64,000 nucleotides of DNA from Streptomyces shenzhenensis (GCF_003688995.1 NZ_PENI01000005.1:359501-423500), one strand, 5' to 3'; positions 52,856 through 61,845 are shown, numbered from the stretch's first letter. The notes: generated by a model not told the origin, from the sequence alone. A program made the numbers and translations.

Positions 52856-54046
52856 ATGCCTCTCACCGATGACTGGATCACCACCCCGCTCACCGCCGAC
52901 CTGCTGCGCGGCGCCCTCGACCTGGAGCGCACCGAGCACGGGCTGCTGCCGCACCGGCTGCCCGCCCGGGCCCGCGCCCAGTGCGCCGACCCCCAGCTCG
53001 CCCTGGCCGAGGCGCAGCCCTCCGGCGTACGGGTGGTGTTCCGCACCCGGGCCACCGCGATCGCCCTGGACACGCTGCCCACCAAGCGTGTCTACGCCGG
53101 CGCCCCGCCCCGGCCCGACGGCGTCTACGACCTGCTCGTCGACGGCAGCCCGGCCGGTCGGACCACCGTGTCCGGCGGCAACACGCTGACCGTCGACCTG
53201 GCCACCGGCGCCACGGAACACCGGGCCGGTCCGATCGGCACCGCCCGCTTCACCGGCCTGCCCGAGGGCGTCAAGGACATCGAGATCTGGCTGCCGCACA
53301 ACGAGACCACCGAACTCGTCGCCCTGCGCACCGACGCCCCCGTCGCGCCCGTACCGGACCGGGGCCGCCGGATCTGGCTGCACCACGGCAGTTCGATCAG
53401 CCACGGCTCCGACGCCGCGAGCCCCACCACCACCTGGCCCGCGCTCGCCGCCGCCCGCGGCAGCGTGGAACTGATCAACCTGGGCCTGGGCGGCAGCGCC
53501 CTGCTCGACCCCTTCGTCGCCCGCGCCCTGCGGGACACCCCGGCCGATCTGATCAGCCTCAAGCTCGGCATCAACCTCGTCAACACCGACCTGATGCGGC
53601 TGCGGGCCTTCGGGCCCGCCGTACACGGCTTCCTCGACACCGTCCGCGAGGGCCACCCCACGGCGCCACTGCTGCTCGTCTCGCCCCTGCTGTGCCCCAT
53701 CCACGAGGACACGCCCGGCCCCAGCCTCCCGGACCCCGCCGCCCTCGGCGAGGGGCGGCTGCGGTTCCGGTCCGCGGGCGATCCCGCGGAGCGCGCCGCC
53801 GGCAAGCTGACCCTGAAGGTCATCCGTGCCGAGCTGGCGCGGATCGTGGCCCAGCGGGCGGCCGAGGACCCCAACCTGTCCTACCTCGACGGCCTCGACC
53901 TGTACGGCGAGGCCGACAACGCCCGGCTGCCGCTTCCCGACGAGCTGCACCCGGACGCCGCCACCCACCGTCTCGTCGGCGAGCGCTTCGCCGACCGGGC
54001 CTTCGCCGCCGACGGCCCCTTCGCGGACGGCGCGACCCACGGGTGA
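52856..54046 (+). CDS. SGNH/GDSL hydrolase with N-terminal beta-sandwich
   Basis: A 396-residue protein. The N-terminal half (residues 1-165) is beta-rich, as in the jelly-roll part of CE2-like or SGNH_N proteins; the C-terminal SGNH domain has the catalytic Ser in LHHGSSISHGSD, the Gly block NLGLGGSAL, the Asn block KLGINLVN, and Asp/His in DELHPDAATHRLVGE. No signal peptide, so probably cytosolic. It likely cleaves an ester or acetyl group from a sugar or small molecule. It is 72 bp after the TetR gene. Confidence 0.83.
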   Translation: MPLTDDWITTPLTADLLRGALDLERTEHGLLPHRLPARARAQCADPQLALAEAQPSGVRVVFRTRATAIALDTLPTKRVYAGAPPRPDGVYDLLVDGSPAGRTTVSGGNTLTVDLATGATEHRAGPIGTARFTGLPEGVKDIEIWLPHNETTELVALRTDAPVAPVPDRGRRIWLHHGSSISHGSDAASPTTTWPALAAARGSVELINLGLGGSALLDPFVARALRDTPADLISLKLGINLVNTDLMRLRAFGPAVHGFLDTVREGHPTAPLLLVSPLLCPIHEDTPGPSLPDPAALGEGRLRFRSAGDPAERAAGKLTLKVIRAELARIVAQRAAEDPNLSYLDGLDLYGEADNARLPLPDELHPDAATHRLVGERFADRAFAADGPFADGATHG

Positions 54047-54072
54047 CGTCCCGGCGGGCCGTGGTGCGCACA

Positions 54073-54113
54073 GACGTGGGCCGGCGTGCGGTCACCGCAC
54101 GCCGGCCCACGTC
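54073..54113. terminator. Long perfect hairpin, bidirectional terminator
   Basis: Two perfect 20-bp arms around one base, 26 nt past the SGNH hydrolase stop and 12 nt past the fprA stop. The arms begin GACGTGGGCCGGCG. It serves both converging genes. Confidence 0.85.
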
Positions 54114-54124
54114 CGCGTCGCTGC

Positions 54125-55489
54125 TTACGCCCCGCTCTCCCGGAGCATGTCCGCACGCTCGACGATCTTCACGCGCTCACGGCTCTGCGGCTCACCCAGC
54201 GCCTTCTCGGCGGCGTCGAGCCGGTACCAGCCGTCCCAGGTGGTGAAACGGACGTTCCGGCCGGTGAGGAACGCGTCCACGGCCTCCGGTGCGGGCGACT
54301 CGGGCGCGTGCAGGCGGCCGTTCGCGTAGTCGTCCAGGAGGTTGGACACCGTCTCGTTCGCGTCGCCCTTGGTGTGACCGATCAGACCGACGGGACCGCG
54401 CCGGATCCAGCCGGTGACATACGTGGACTGCAGGTGCGCGCCGCTCTCCTCGATGACCCGGCCGCCCTCGTCCGGGACGGTGCCGGAGTCGACGTCCCAC
54501 GGCAGCTTGGGCAGCTTCTCGGACAGATAGCCCACGGCCCGGTAGACCGCCGTGACGTCCCAGTCCTTGAAGGTCCCGGTGCCCTTGACGTTGCCGGTGC
54601 CGTCGAGGGCGGTGCGCTCGGTGCGCAGGCCGACGACCTCGCCGTCCGCGCCGAGAAGCTCCGTCGGCGACTCGAAGAAGTGCAGGAACAGCTTGTGCGG
54701 CCGGTCGCCGACGTCGCGGATCGCCCAGTTCTCCAGCGTCTTGGCGACCATGTCGGCCTGCTTGTTGCCGCGCCGGGTCTCGATCGAGCCCTTGTCGTAG
54801 TCGATGTCCTCGGGGTCGACGATGACCTCGATGTTCGGGGAGTGGTCCAGTTCGCGCAGCTCCATCGGGCTGAACTTCGCCTGGGCCGGGCCGCGCCTGC
54901 CGAACACATGGATCTCCCGGGCCCTGTTGGCCTTGAGACCGTCGTACACGTTCGGCGGGATCTCCGTCGGCAGCAGCTCGTCGGCCGTCTTGGCCAGGAT
55001 GCGGGCCACGTCCAGCGCGACGTTGCCGACGCCGAGCACGGCCACCTTCTCGGCCTTCAGGGGCCAGGTGCGCGGCACGTCCGGGTGGCCGTCGTACCAG
55101 GAGACGAAGTCGGCGGCGCCGTACGAGCCGTCCATTTCGATGCCCGGGACGCGCAGCTCGCGGTCGGCCGTCGCGCCGGTCGAGAAGATCACGGCGTCGT
55201 AGAAGGCGCGCAGGTCGTCGAGGCTGATGTCGGTCGGGTAGTCGACGTTGCCGAACAGCCGGATCTGCGGCTTGTCGAGCACCTGGTGCAGGGCCGTGAC
55301 GATGCCCTTGATGCGGGGGTGGTCGGGAGCGACGCCGTAACGGATCAGGCCGAAGGGCGCGGGCATCCGCTCGAAGAGGTCCACGGAGACGCCGGGCTCG
55401 GCCGCCACCTCGGATTTGAGCAGGGCGTCGGCGGCGTAGATCCCGGCGGGGCCGGCTCCGACGATGGCTACCCGCAGGGGGCGCGGCAT
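54125..55489 (-). CDS. fprA: Ferredoxin-NADP+ reductase (FprA type)
   Basis: A 454-residue adrenodoxin-reductase-like flavoprotein. FAD motif VAIVGAGPAGIYAADALL at the N terminus, APFGLIRYGVAPDHPRIK, the NADP motif VLGVGNVALDVARIL, and the C-terminal GWIRRGPVGLIGHTKGDANE, all hallmarks of M. tuberculosis FprA. It reduces ferredoxin with NADPH for cytochrome P450s or iron metabolism. A palindrome resembling an iron box lies 49-68 bp upstream, so iron or redox control is possible. The gene converges with the SGNH hydrolase gene at a strong hairpin. Confidence 0.92.
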   Translation of the reverse strand: MPRPLRVAIVGAGPAGIYAADALLKSEVAAEPGVSVDLFERMPAPFGLIRYGVAPDHPRIKGIVTALHQVLDKPQIRLFGNVDYPTDISLDDLRAFYDAVIFSTGATADRELRVPGIEMDGSYGAADFVSWYDGHPDVPRTWPLKAEKVAVLGVGNVALDVARILAKTADELLPTEIPPNVYDGLKANRAREIHVFGRRGPAQAKFSPMELRELDHSPNIEVIVDPEDIDYDKGSIETRRGNKQADMVAKTLENWAIRDVGDRPHKLFLHFFESPTELLGADGEVVGLRTERTALDGTGNVKGTGTFKDWDVTAVYRAVGYLSEKLPKLPWDVDSGTVPDEGGRVIEESGAHLQSTYVTGWIRRGPVGLIGHTKGDANETVSNLLDDYANGRLHAPESPAPEAVDAFLTGRNVRFTTWDGWYRLDAAEKALGEPQSRERVKIVERADMLRESGA

Positions 55490-55537
55490 GATCAGGTTCC
55501 CTTCGAGCGATGATGGGCGACTCGAACGGGAAGCCTA

Positions 55538-55557
55538 AACTAAGGCAGACCTAAGTT
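55538..55557. promoter_or_regulatory. Candidate iron box upstream of fprA
   Basis: AACTAAGG-CAGA-CCTAAGTT is a near-perfect palindrome with one mismatch, and shares AGG...CCT with DtxR/IdeR boxes. It covers the -35/-10 area of the fprA promoter on the minus strand. Confidence 0.55.
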
Positions 55558-55560
55558 AGT

Positions 55561-56260
55561 ACGCGGGTCCGCTCTATGACCTCATAAGGCGATCTTATGC
55601 GTCGACGACGCCGAAACGATCGTACCCGGCGCTTGGGCCCACGGGACCCAACGGCGTCACGGACACGGCCTGCCCGACACGACGGTCCCGGTGCCGCGTT
55701 CGGAGCGGGCCATGGGCGAGGCCGTCGTCTCCGCGCCGCAGGCCGACCCGTCGGTCCACTGCGGGACGGGCATCCCCGGCGGCTCGACCCGGACCACCGG
55801 GTCCTTCGACGCGGCCCGTCCGGCGCCGACCAGCAAGCCGGTGACGGACCTCGTGGCGGCGCGCACGCGGCCCGCTGGCGACAGTACCCCTGCGGGGTCT
55901 TGCCACGGCTCACGCTCGCACCCTCGCCGCACACAGGGACCACGGGTTCTTCGACGCTGGCCCGTTCGGCGCAGGCCGACGGGGCGATGACGGACCTCGT
56001 GGCGGGGTGCGTGCGGCCCGCCGGCGACAGCGCCCCGCAGGGTCCGGCCGCGGCTGACGCGCGTGGCGCGGCGATGCCGGCGGTGGTCGTGCGGATCGCG
56101 GGGTCCGGCCCGTTCGGCAGCGTTCGCCTCGTGTTCCGCTCCGGCGTGGCCCGACCCCGCTCGCCCCCGTGCCTGACCGGCCCGCGGTACCCCACCAGAC
56201 CCGTCCGCCCGATCAAGCCGTCACACCTGGAGCGGACCGTCTGCCCGGGGCCGGCCGGGG
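55561..56260. other. 700-bp region with an imperfect direct repeat, no clear gene
   Basis: Between fprA and the NlpC/P60 gene. Reading frames are open on both strands but none has a ribosome site, a family or sustained codon bias. It contains an imperfect 146-bp-spaced duplication (55793-55915 and 55939-56060). Confidence 0.5.
55793..56060. repeat. Imperfect direct repeat, 146-bp spacing
   Basis: Copy 1 (55793-55915) and copy 2 (55939-56060) share about four in five bases by eye, including GACGGACCTCGTGGCGG in both. The offset is not a multiple of three, so the copies sit in different frames; this argues against a coding function. Confidence 0.65.
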
Positions 56261-57436
56261 TCAAGCGGGCCGTATCACCCGGTGGATCGCCGACTCCCCG
56301 GCGCCGAAGATCGACTCCTCGCGGATCGCCGACCCCGGGCCCGGCGCGTGCACCATCATGCCGTTGCCGACGTAGAGGCCGACGTGGCTGTCGTTGTCGA
56401 AGAAGAAGACGAGGTCGCCGTCCTGGATCCCGGTGAGCGCGACCGGGGTGCCCGCGTGGGCCTGCTCCTGCGCCGAACGCGGCAGGGACACCCCCGCGGC
56501 CCTCCAGGCGGCCTGGGTGAGGCTGGCGTAGTCGTACGAGCCGGGCCCGGTCGCACCCCAGACACACGGCCGTCCGATCTGCGCCCGGGCGAAGGCCACG
56601 GCCTGTGCGGCCCGGCCACCGGTCCCCGCAGGAGCGACGGACCCCGTGCCGGTCAGCGTGCCGGCGGCGAAGGTCCCCGTGCCGACCGGGGAACCGGTGC
56701 CGGGGGAGCCGAGGGACAGGTCCGCCTCCGGCCGGGGCGCGCTCACCGCGGCCGGCGCCGGCTGCGGCACGGCGTACCGGGTCAGCACCTCGCGTGCCGC
56801 GGCGAGCCTGCGGCGGTTGTTCTCCTTGGACTCGGCAGGTGAGGGCCTGCGCGGCCCGGTGGCGGGCGCGGGCAGCGCCCTGGGCGGGCCGGGTTCCCGC
56901 CGTTGCCTGGGCACCATGGGCGGCGCGGCGACGGGCCCCGCGGGCAGCTCGGGGAGTGACCGGCCGGCCGGCTCCGGGAGCGAGCGGTCGGTGTCCCGCG
57001 CCGCCGGGCCGCCGGGCAGCGCCGGTGCCGATCCGGCCGGCAGCGCCGGGGGCGAGCCGCCGGTCAGTTCCGCGACGGCGCGCCCTGCCGGTCCTGCGGG
57101 CAGCTCGGGCACGGGCCGGCTCGCGGCCTCGCGCCCGCCGTCCCGTACGGGGGAGCCGGGCCGTGGCCCGGCCGGCCGCTGCGGCATCCGGTCGGCCGGG
57201 AGCACGGCCGGAACGGTCGGACCCAGTTTCGCGCGTGCCACGTCGAACCACTGCCGGGCGACCTCGTCGAGGGCGGGATCGCCGCCCTCGCCCGGCCGCT
57301 TGCGCAGCGGGACGCCACGTGTCCGTGTCCTCGCGGTCATCGCACGCGTCGCGTTGAAGTTCCCGGTGGCGTTCTCGGCCTGGTCGTAGAGGCTGTCGAT
57401 CCGTTGCCGGACCTCGTCGCGGCTCTCCGGCGCCAT
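56261..57436 (-). CDS. NlpC/P60-like protein with catalytic Cys replaced
   Basis: A 391-residue protein. The N terminus (RDEVRQRIDSLYDQAENATG) and a long Pro/Ala/Gly-rich middle precede an NlpC/P60-type domain in the last 120 residues: CVWGATGPGSYDYASLTQ, where the usual active-site Cys (DCSGLT) is Tyr-Ala-Ser, and SHVGLYVGNGMMVHAPG with the His. So the His part is intact but the nucleophile is missing, making it a likely pseudoenzyme. No signal peptide is evident. ATG 57436 follows GGAG about 11 nt upstream. It may bind wall fragments instead of cutting them. Confidence 0.72.
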   Translation of the reverse strand: MAPESRDEVRQRIDSLYDQAENATGNFNATRAMTARTRTRGVPLRKRPGEGGDPALDEVARQWFDVARAKLGPTVPAVLPADRMPQRPAGPRPGSPVRDGGREAASRPVPELPAGPAGRAVAELTGGSPPALPAGSAPALPGGPAARDTDRSLPEPAGRSLPELPAGPVAAPPMVPRQRREPGPPRALPAPATGPRRPSPAESKENNRRRLAAAREVLTRYAVPQPAPAAVSAPRPEADLSLGSPGTGSPVGTGTFAAGTLTGTGSVAPAGTGGRAAQAVAFARAQIGRPCVWGATGPGSYDYASLTQAAWRAAGVSLPRSAQEQAHAGTPVALTGIQDGDLVFFFDNDSHVGLYVGNGMMVHAPGPGSAIREESIFGAGESAIHRVIRPA

Positions 57437-57870
57437 GGGCGACGCACTCCCTCCGTACTCCGCCTGTCGAGTCGACTGCCGGGTGCGGGCGGTCGGTTCC
57501 GGAAGGCGTGCCCCACGGCCCTTGCCCGCAGGGGCGGTCGGGCCGATTCACCTCAGCGTCGGTCGGGTCCCCGGCTGCGGCCGTTACGGCGGCCACCGGA
57601 CTCGGCGGCGGCCGCGCGGCCCGACGGGGTTCGCCGGGGGGACCGGGCGGCCTGGGCGTCAACCTAGCCAACGTGTGTGCCTCGTGTGAAGGTTGAAGCG
57701 CGATATGCCCGATACGCCTGTGTGGAATGGGCAGTTGCCGACGGGCCGTTCCTTGCATTCGCTATGAGGTGTCCGTGAATCTGTGAGGCGGTTGAACACA
57801 TGGCTCCCCGGATCCGTATGGGGCGGGGGGATTTCCATGCCGAGACGACCTGAGACGCAGGGGTACTTCC
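57437..57870. other. Intergenic region between divergent wall-protein genes
   Basis: About 430 bp between the NlpC/P60-like gene and the DUF1996 gene. Neither strand has a convincing gene. It must hold two promoters; I see no clear operator. Confidence 0.45.
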
Positions 57871-59841
57871 GTGGGACGCAACACGCGCAGACGGCCGACA
57901 GGCGCACGGCGCGCGACCTTCGCAGCGGTCGCACTGATGCTGGGCGGAGGCGGGCTGATAGCGGCGAACGTCTACGCGTCGGCCGCCGAGGGCTGGGGTC
58001 AGGAGGCGAGCGGGGACGGCCCGGTGCCGACCGCGGGCGCGGCGACGATCGACTGCCCCGACGTCGGCACCCGCCTGACCAGCGTGCCGGACGGCGCCCG
58101 GGGTGAGGTCGACCGGGAACTGGCCCTGTTGGACGAGCAGATCGCGGCCGCCTACCGGCAGTTCCAGGAGACGCCACAGGCCGAGCGGCAGGACCCCGGG
58201 TTCACCGGCGGTGCCCTCATGGACCCGCTCAAGGAGAAGCGGGCGGCGACGATCGGCCGGATCACCGACGCGATCGACCAGGAGGGGGACCGTCCGCAGG
58301 GCCTGGACGAACTGGCCGAGTGCTCCCTGCGCCCGGCCGACGGCCCGTCGGGCGACGGCACGGACGGCGGCGGGGGCCAGGACGGTGCCGCGCAGGAGCA
58401 GAACGGGGGCGGCCAGGACCAGAGCGGCGGCGGGCCGGCGCAGGGCAGCGGCCAGGGAGGAAACGGACCGGTCGCCTCGGACTACCAGGACATCACCACG
58501 GTCCAGCCCGGCGCCCAGAGCCCGCCCCGGACCGCCGACGCCTCCCGGGGCAGCTTCACCAGCAGCTGCGGCGTCAACGCGGGCGGCCTGTTCAACTCCG
58601 ACAACGTGATCGTGGCCCCGGGCGTCTCCAACGGCGCCCACCACTTCCACGACTACATCGGCAATCAGGCCAACAGCGCCTTCGCCAGCGACGAGGACCT
58701 GGCGGGCGCGGACACCAGCTGTGTGGACAAGGGTGACAAGTCCTCGTACTACTGGCCGGTGCTGCGCCTGCAGAACGGTACCCGGGAGCGGGACGCCGAC
58801 GCGCCCGGTGGCGGCACCGAGGGCAACGCCGGTCAGATCGTCACGCCCCGGCAGGTCACCCTCACCTTCGTGGGCAACCCGCGCGAGAAGGTCACGGCCA
58901 TGCCGCGGCTGCTGCGGATCATCACCGGAGACGCGAAGGCGTTCGTCAACGGCCCCGCGAACGCCAACGCCTCCTGGAGCTGCACCGGGTTCGAGGACCG
59001 GCAGGTGAAGGACAAGTACCCGCTGTGCCCGGCCGGCAGCGACGTGGTGCGCACCTTCGCGTTCCAGGGCTGCTGGGACGGCCGCAACATCGACAGCGCC
59101 AACCACCGCACGCATGTGGCCTTCGCCGGCGCCGACGGCGGCTGCCCCGCCGGGTTCCGGGCGATTCCGCAGCTGGTGCAGCGCATCGTCTACGACGTCG
59201 ACGCGCCGAGTCTGGCCGACGGCGGGCGGGCGGTCCCGCTGTTCGCGGTGGACTCCTTCCCCGAGCAGCTGCACAAGCCCGTCACGGACCACGGTGACTT
59301 CATCAACGTCTTCGACGAGGACCTGATGGGGGAGATGGTCGACTGCATCAACACCGGCGGGACATGCGGCGCCGACGCCGCCCCCGCACCGAGCGAGGAG
59401 CCCAGCGAGCCGCCGGCGTCCAGCGCCGCTCCCACGGCCGGCACCGGCGCGGAGCCGGAACCCGGTGGTACCACCGGCGAGCAGTCCGCCGAGCCCCCGG
59501 CCGATGCGCCGGCCACCGAGCCGGCCGACACGGGCGCGCCCGCCGTCTCCGGAACCACGGCACCGCGGGTCTACGCGTCGGCCTCGCCCGGCAGGACCGC
59601 CTCGGCCGCGGCGCCCGGCGGCGCGGACGCGGAGGACGGCACGCCGACGACGGGGCCCGCACCGGCCGGGACGGCGGTCGCCGCCGAAGCCGGCGATGCG
59701 TCCGCCACCGGAGGGACCGAGCCGCAGGCGGTCGAGGGCGGACTCGCGGACACGGGTGCGCGGCTGTGGCCGGCGGCGCTCGGCGCGGCGCTCGTGATCG
59801 CGGGCTTCGTGGTCCTGCGCCGGACGGGACGCCGGGCCTGA
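57871..59841 (+). CDS. DUF1996 surface protein with LADTG sortase-type anchor
   Basis: A 656-residue secreted protein. Signal-like N terminus (RRPTGARRATFAAVALMLGG), an N-terminal region of about 130 residues, a Gly/Gln linker, the DUF1996 domain (about residues 225-490; SGS-like NAHHFHDYIGN region reads GAHHFHDYIGNQANSAFASD, then CWDGRNIDSANHRTHVAFAG), a Pro/Ala/Thr-rich stalk and a C-terminal LADTGARLWPAALG followed by a helix and RRTGRRA. LAxTG is the signal of class E sortases in Streptomyces, so it is probably covalently wall-linked. The function of DUF1996 is unknown. Start GTG 57871 follows an AGGGG stretch. Confidence 0.82.
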   Translation: MGRNTRRRPTGARRATFAAVALMLGGGGLIAANVYASAAEGWGQEASGDGPVPTAGAATIDCPDVGTRLTSVPDGARGEVDRELALLDEQIAAAYRQFQETPQAERQDPGFTGGALMDPLKEKRAATIGRITDAIDQEGDRPQGLDELAECSLRPADGPSGDGTDGGGGQDGAAQEQNGGGQDQSGGGPAQGSGQGGNGPVASDYQDITTVQPGAQSPPRTADASRGSFTSSCGVNAGGLFNSDNVIVAPGVSNGAHHFHDYIGNQANSAFASDEDLAGADTSCVDKGDKSSYYWPVLRLQNGTRERDADAPGGGTEGNAGQIVTPRQVTLTFVGNPREKVTAMPRLLRIITGDAKAFVNGPANANASWSCTGFEDRQVKDKYPLCPAGSDVVRTFAFQGCWDGRNIDSANHRTHVAFAGADGGCPAGFRAIPQLVQRIVYDVDAPSLADGGRAVPLFAVDSFPEQLHKPVTDHGDFINVFDEDLMGEMVDCINTGGTCGADAAPAPSEEPSEPPASSAAPTAGTGAEPEPGGTTGEQSAEPPADAPATEPADTGAPAVSGTTAPRVYASASPGRTASAAAPGGADAEDGTPTTGPAPAGTAVAAEAGDASATGGTEPQAVEGGLADTGARLWPAALGAALVIAGFVVLRRTGRRA

Positions 59842-59878
59842 CGCTCCGGGTCTCACGCACCGGGCATGACGTACCGTC

Positions 59879-59922
59879 ACATTACTCAACCGTAATGTTC
59901 CAGGTGCTACCGCCGGTAACAC
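59879..59922. promoter_or_regulatory. Two inverted repeats before the lipase gene
   Basis: ACATTAC-N6-GTAATGT (59879-59898) is perfect; GTGCTACC-GCC-GGTAACAC (59904-59922) has one mismatch. They sit 61-104 nt upstream of the lipase start and may bind regulators. Confidence 0.5.
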
Positions 59923-59982
59923 CTTGTCGTTACGGTCCTGGGAGCCGCTCCGGAGTAGAGGACTGCGCCCAGGAGGTCCGTC

Positions 59983-61311
59983 ATGCCCTTGCGTACCCGT
60001 CTGCTGTCGCTCGCCGTCACCGTCACGGCGGCCTGTCTCGGCGTCCAGGCCGTGCCCGCCGCCGCGGCCACCGCACCCGACACTGTCGTCTCCCGAGGCG
60101 TCCCCATCCCCGCCTTCTACCAGCCGCCCGCCGCCCTGCCCGCGGCCGACGGCGCCCTGATCCGCAGCGAACCGCTGCCGCTGGCGCTCAGCCTGCCGAG
60201 CATCAACGGCCCGCTGCCGGGCCGGGCCACCCGGCTGATGTACAAGTCCACCGACTCGGCCGGCCGCCCCGCGGCGGTGACGGGCGCCTATCTGGAACCG
60301 GCGGCGGCCTGGCGGGGCGGGGGAGCCCGGCCCCTCGTCGCCCTCGCCCCCGGCACCATGGGACAGGGCGACCAGTGCGCCGCCTCCCTGGGCCTGGAAC
60401 ATCCGCTGCTGTTCAACGGCCTTACCGTGTCGGTCGGTTACGAGGACCTGGCGATCTACCGCCTGCTCGCCAAGGGCATCGCGGTCGTCGTCACCGACTA
60501 CGTCGGCCTGGGCGCCACCGACCGGCTGCACACCTACGTCAACCGGGTCGACGGGGGCCACGCCGTGCTGGACGCCGTACGCGCCGCCCGGTCCGTCGCC
60601 GGCGCCTCGATCACTCCCGAGTCGCGCGTGGGCCTCTTCGGCTACAGCGAGGGCGGCGGCGCGACCGCCGCCGCGGCCGAACTCCAGCCCTCCTACGCGC
60701 CTGACGTGACCCTGAGCGGCACCTACGCGGGCGCACCGCCCGCCGACCTCACCGAGGTCACCGAGGCGATCGACGGCAGCGACCTGGCCGGCGCGCTCGG
60801 CTGGGCGATCAACGGGTTCCTGCAGTCCGACCCGGACCTGAAGCCGATCGCCGAGGCCCACCTGAACGCCGCGGGCCGGGCCGCGCTCGCCGACCTGTCC
60901 ACCATGTGCGTCGGCGACGCGATCCTCCACTACACCTCCCGACGCAGCACGGCCTGGACCGACGACGGCCGGTCGATCGGCGACATCATCCGGACGGAGC
61001 CCGCGCTCCACTCCTTCCTGGACGCACAGCGAATCGGCCGGCTCAGGCCGGCCGGCCCGGTGCGGGTGGCGACCGGCGTCATGGACGACCTCGTCCCGCA
61101 CGCACAGGCCCGCCGGCTCGCCGCCGACTGGTGCCGTGCGGGCGCCGAGGTGACGTACGTACCGGTGGTCCTGCCCGATCTCGGCCGCGCCCTGCTCAAC
61201 CACTTCGCCCCGCTGCTGACCGACCAGGGCGCCGCCGTCACCTGGCTCGCCGACCGCCTGTACGGCCGTACCGCCGCCGGCACCTGCGCGACCCTGCCCG
61301 CCCAGCCCTGA
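59983..61311 (+). CDS. Secreted lipase (LIP family)
   Basis: A 442-residue alpha/beta hydrolase with a signal peptide (LLSLAVTVTAACLGVQAVPA). It matches the secretory lipase (LIP) family: VALAPGTMGQGDQCA, VVVTDYVGLGATDRLHTYVN, the nucleophile in FGYSEGGGA, the acid in GVMDDLVPHAQA and the His in LLNHFAPLL. It should hydrolyse lipids outside the cell. ATG 59983 follows a perfect AGGAGG. Two inverted repeats lie upstream. Confidence 0.88.
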   Translation: MPLRTRLLSLAVTVTAACLGVQAVPAAAATAPDTVVSRGVPIPAFYQPPAALPAADGALIRSEPLPLALSLPSINGPLPGRATRLMYKSTDSAGRPAAVTGAYLEPAAAWRGGGARPLVALAPGTMGQGDQCAASLGLEHPLLFNGLTVSVGYEDLAIYRLLAKGIAVVVTDYVGLGATDRLHTYVNRVDGGHAVLDAVRAARSVAGASITPESRVGLFGYSEGGGATAAAAELQPSYAPDVTLSGTYAGAPPADLTEVTEAIDGSDLAGALGWAINGFLQSDPDLKPIAEAHLNAAGRAALADLSTMCVGDAILHYTSRRSTAWTDDGRSIGDIIRTEPALHSFLDAQRIGRLRPAGPVRVATGVMDDLVPHAQARRLAADWCRAGAEVTYVPVVLPDLGRALLNHFAPLLTDQGAAVTWLADRLYGRTAAGTCATLPAQP

Positions 61312-61392
61312 CCCCCGAGCCCGGCCGGTGCGTCGAGCGCCGCGCCGGGCGCCGTTTGCGCCGGGGAGGCCCGCCGCGGCAGGGTGCGGGGT

Positions 61393-61845
61393 GTGGCTAC
61401 CTTGCTGATCGTGCATCACACCCCGTCGCCGCACTGCCAGGCGATGTTCGAGGCCGTCGTGGCGGGCGCCACCACACCGGAGATCGAGGGCGTACGGGTG
61501 GTACGGCGGGCCGCACTGTCCGCGACCGCTAGCGATGTCCTGGCCGCGGACGGGTATCTGCTCGGCACCCCGGCGAACCTCGGCTATCTGTCCGGCGCGC
61601 TCAAGCATTTCTTCGACCAGATCTACTACCCCTGCCTGGACGAGACCCGCGGCCGGCCCTTCGGCTACTACGTGCACGGCGGGAACGACGTCACCGGTGC
61701 GGTGCGCGGGATCGAGTCGATCACCACCGGTCTCGGCTGGCGCCGCGCGGCCGAGGCCGTGACCGTGACGGGCGAGCCCGCCAAGGCCGACATCGAGGCG
61801 TGCTGGGAGCTGGGCGCGACCGTCGCCGCGGGGCTCGCCGGCTGA
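61393..61845 (+). CDS. Flavodoxin-like / NAD(P)H-dependent FMN reductase family
   Basis: A 150-residue flavoprotein. N-terminal strand LLIVHHTPSPHCQAM with phosphate-binding turn (TPSPH), then GYLLGTPANLGYLSGALKHF, the FMN-binding region, and YYVHGGNDVTGAVRGIESI. It probably carries FMN and reduces or shuttles electrons to a partner or quinone. GTG 61393 has an AGGG 10 nt upstream; an ATG a few codons earlier is out of range of any ribosome site. No operon with neighbours is obvious. Confidence 0.75.
   Translation: MATLLIVHHTPSPHCQAMFEAVVAGATTPEIEGVRVVRRAALSATASDVLAADGYLLGTPANLGYLSGALKHFFDQIYYPCLDETRGRPFGYYVHGGNDVTGAVRGIESITTGLGWRRAAEAVTVTGEPAKADIEACWELGATVAAGLAG

Noticed and set aside
55595..56260. 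Possible genes or a pseudogene on either strand before the NlpC/P60 gene
   Set aside because: No ribosome site, no family, and the internal repeat changes frame between copies; kept only as a repeat.
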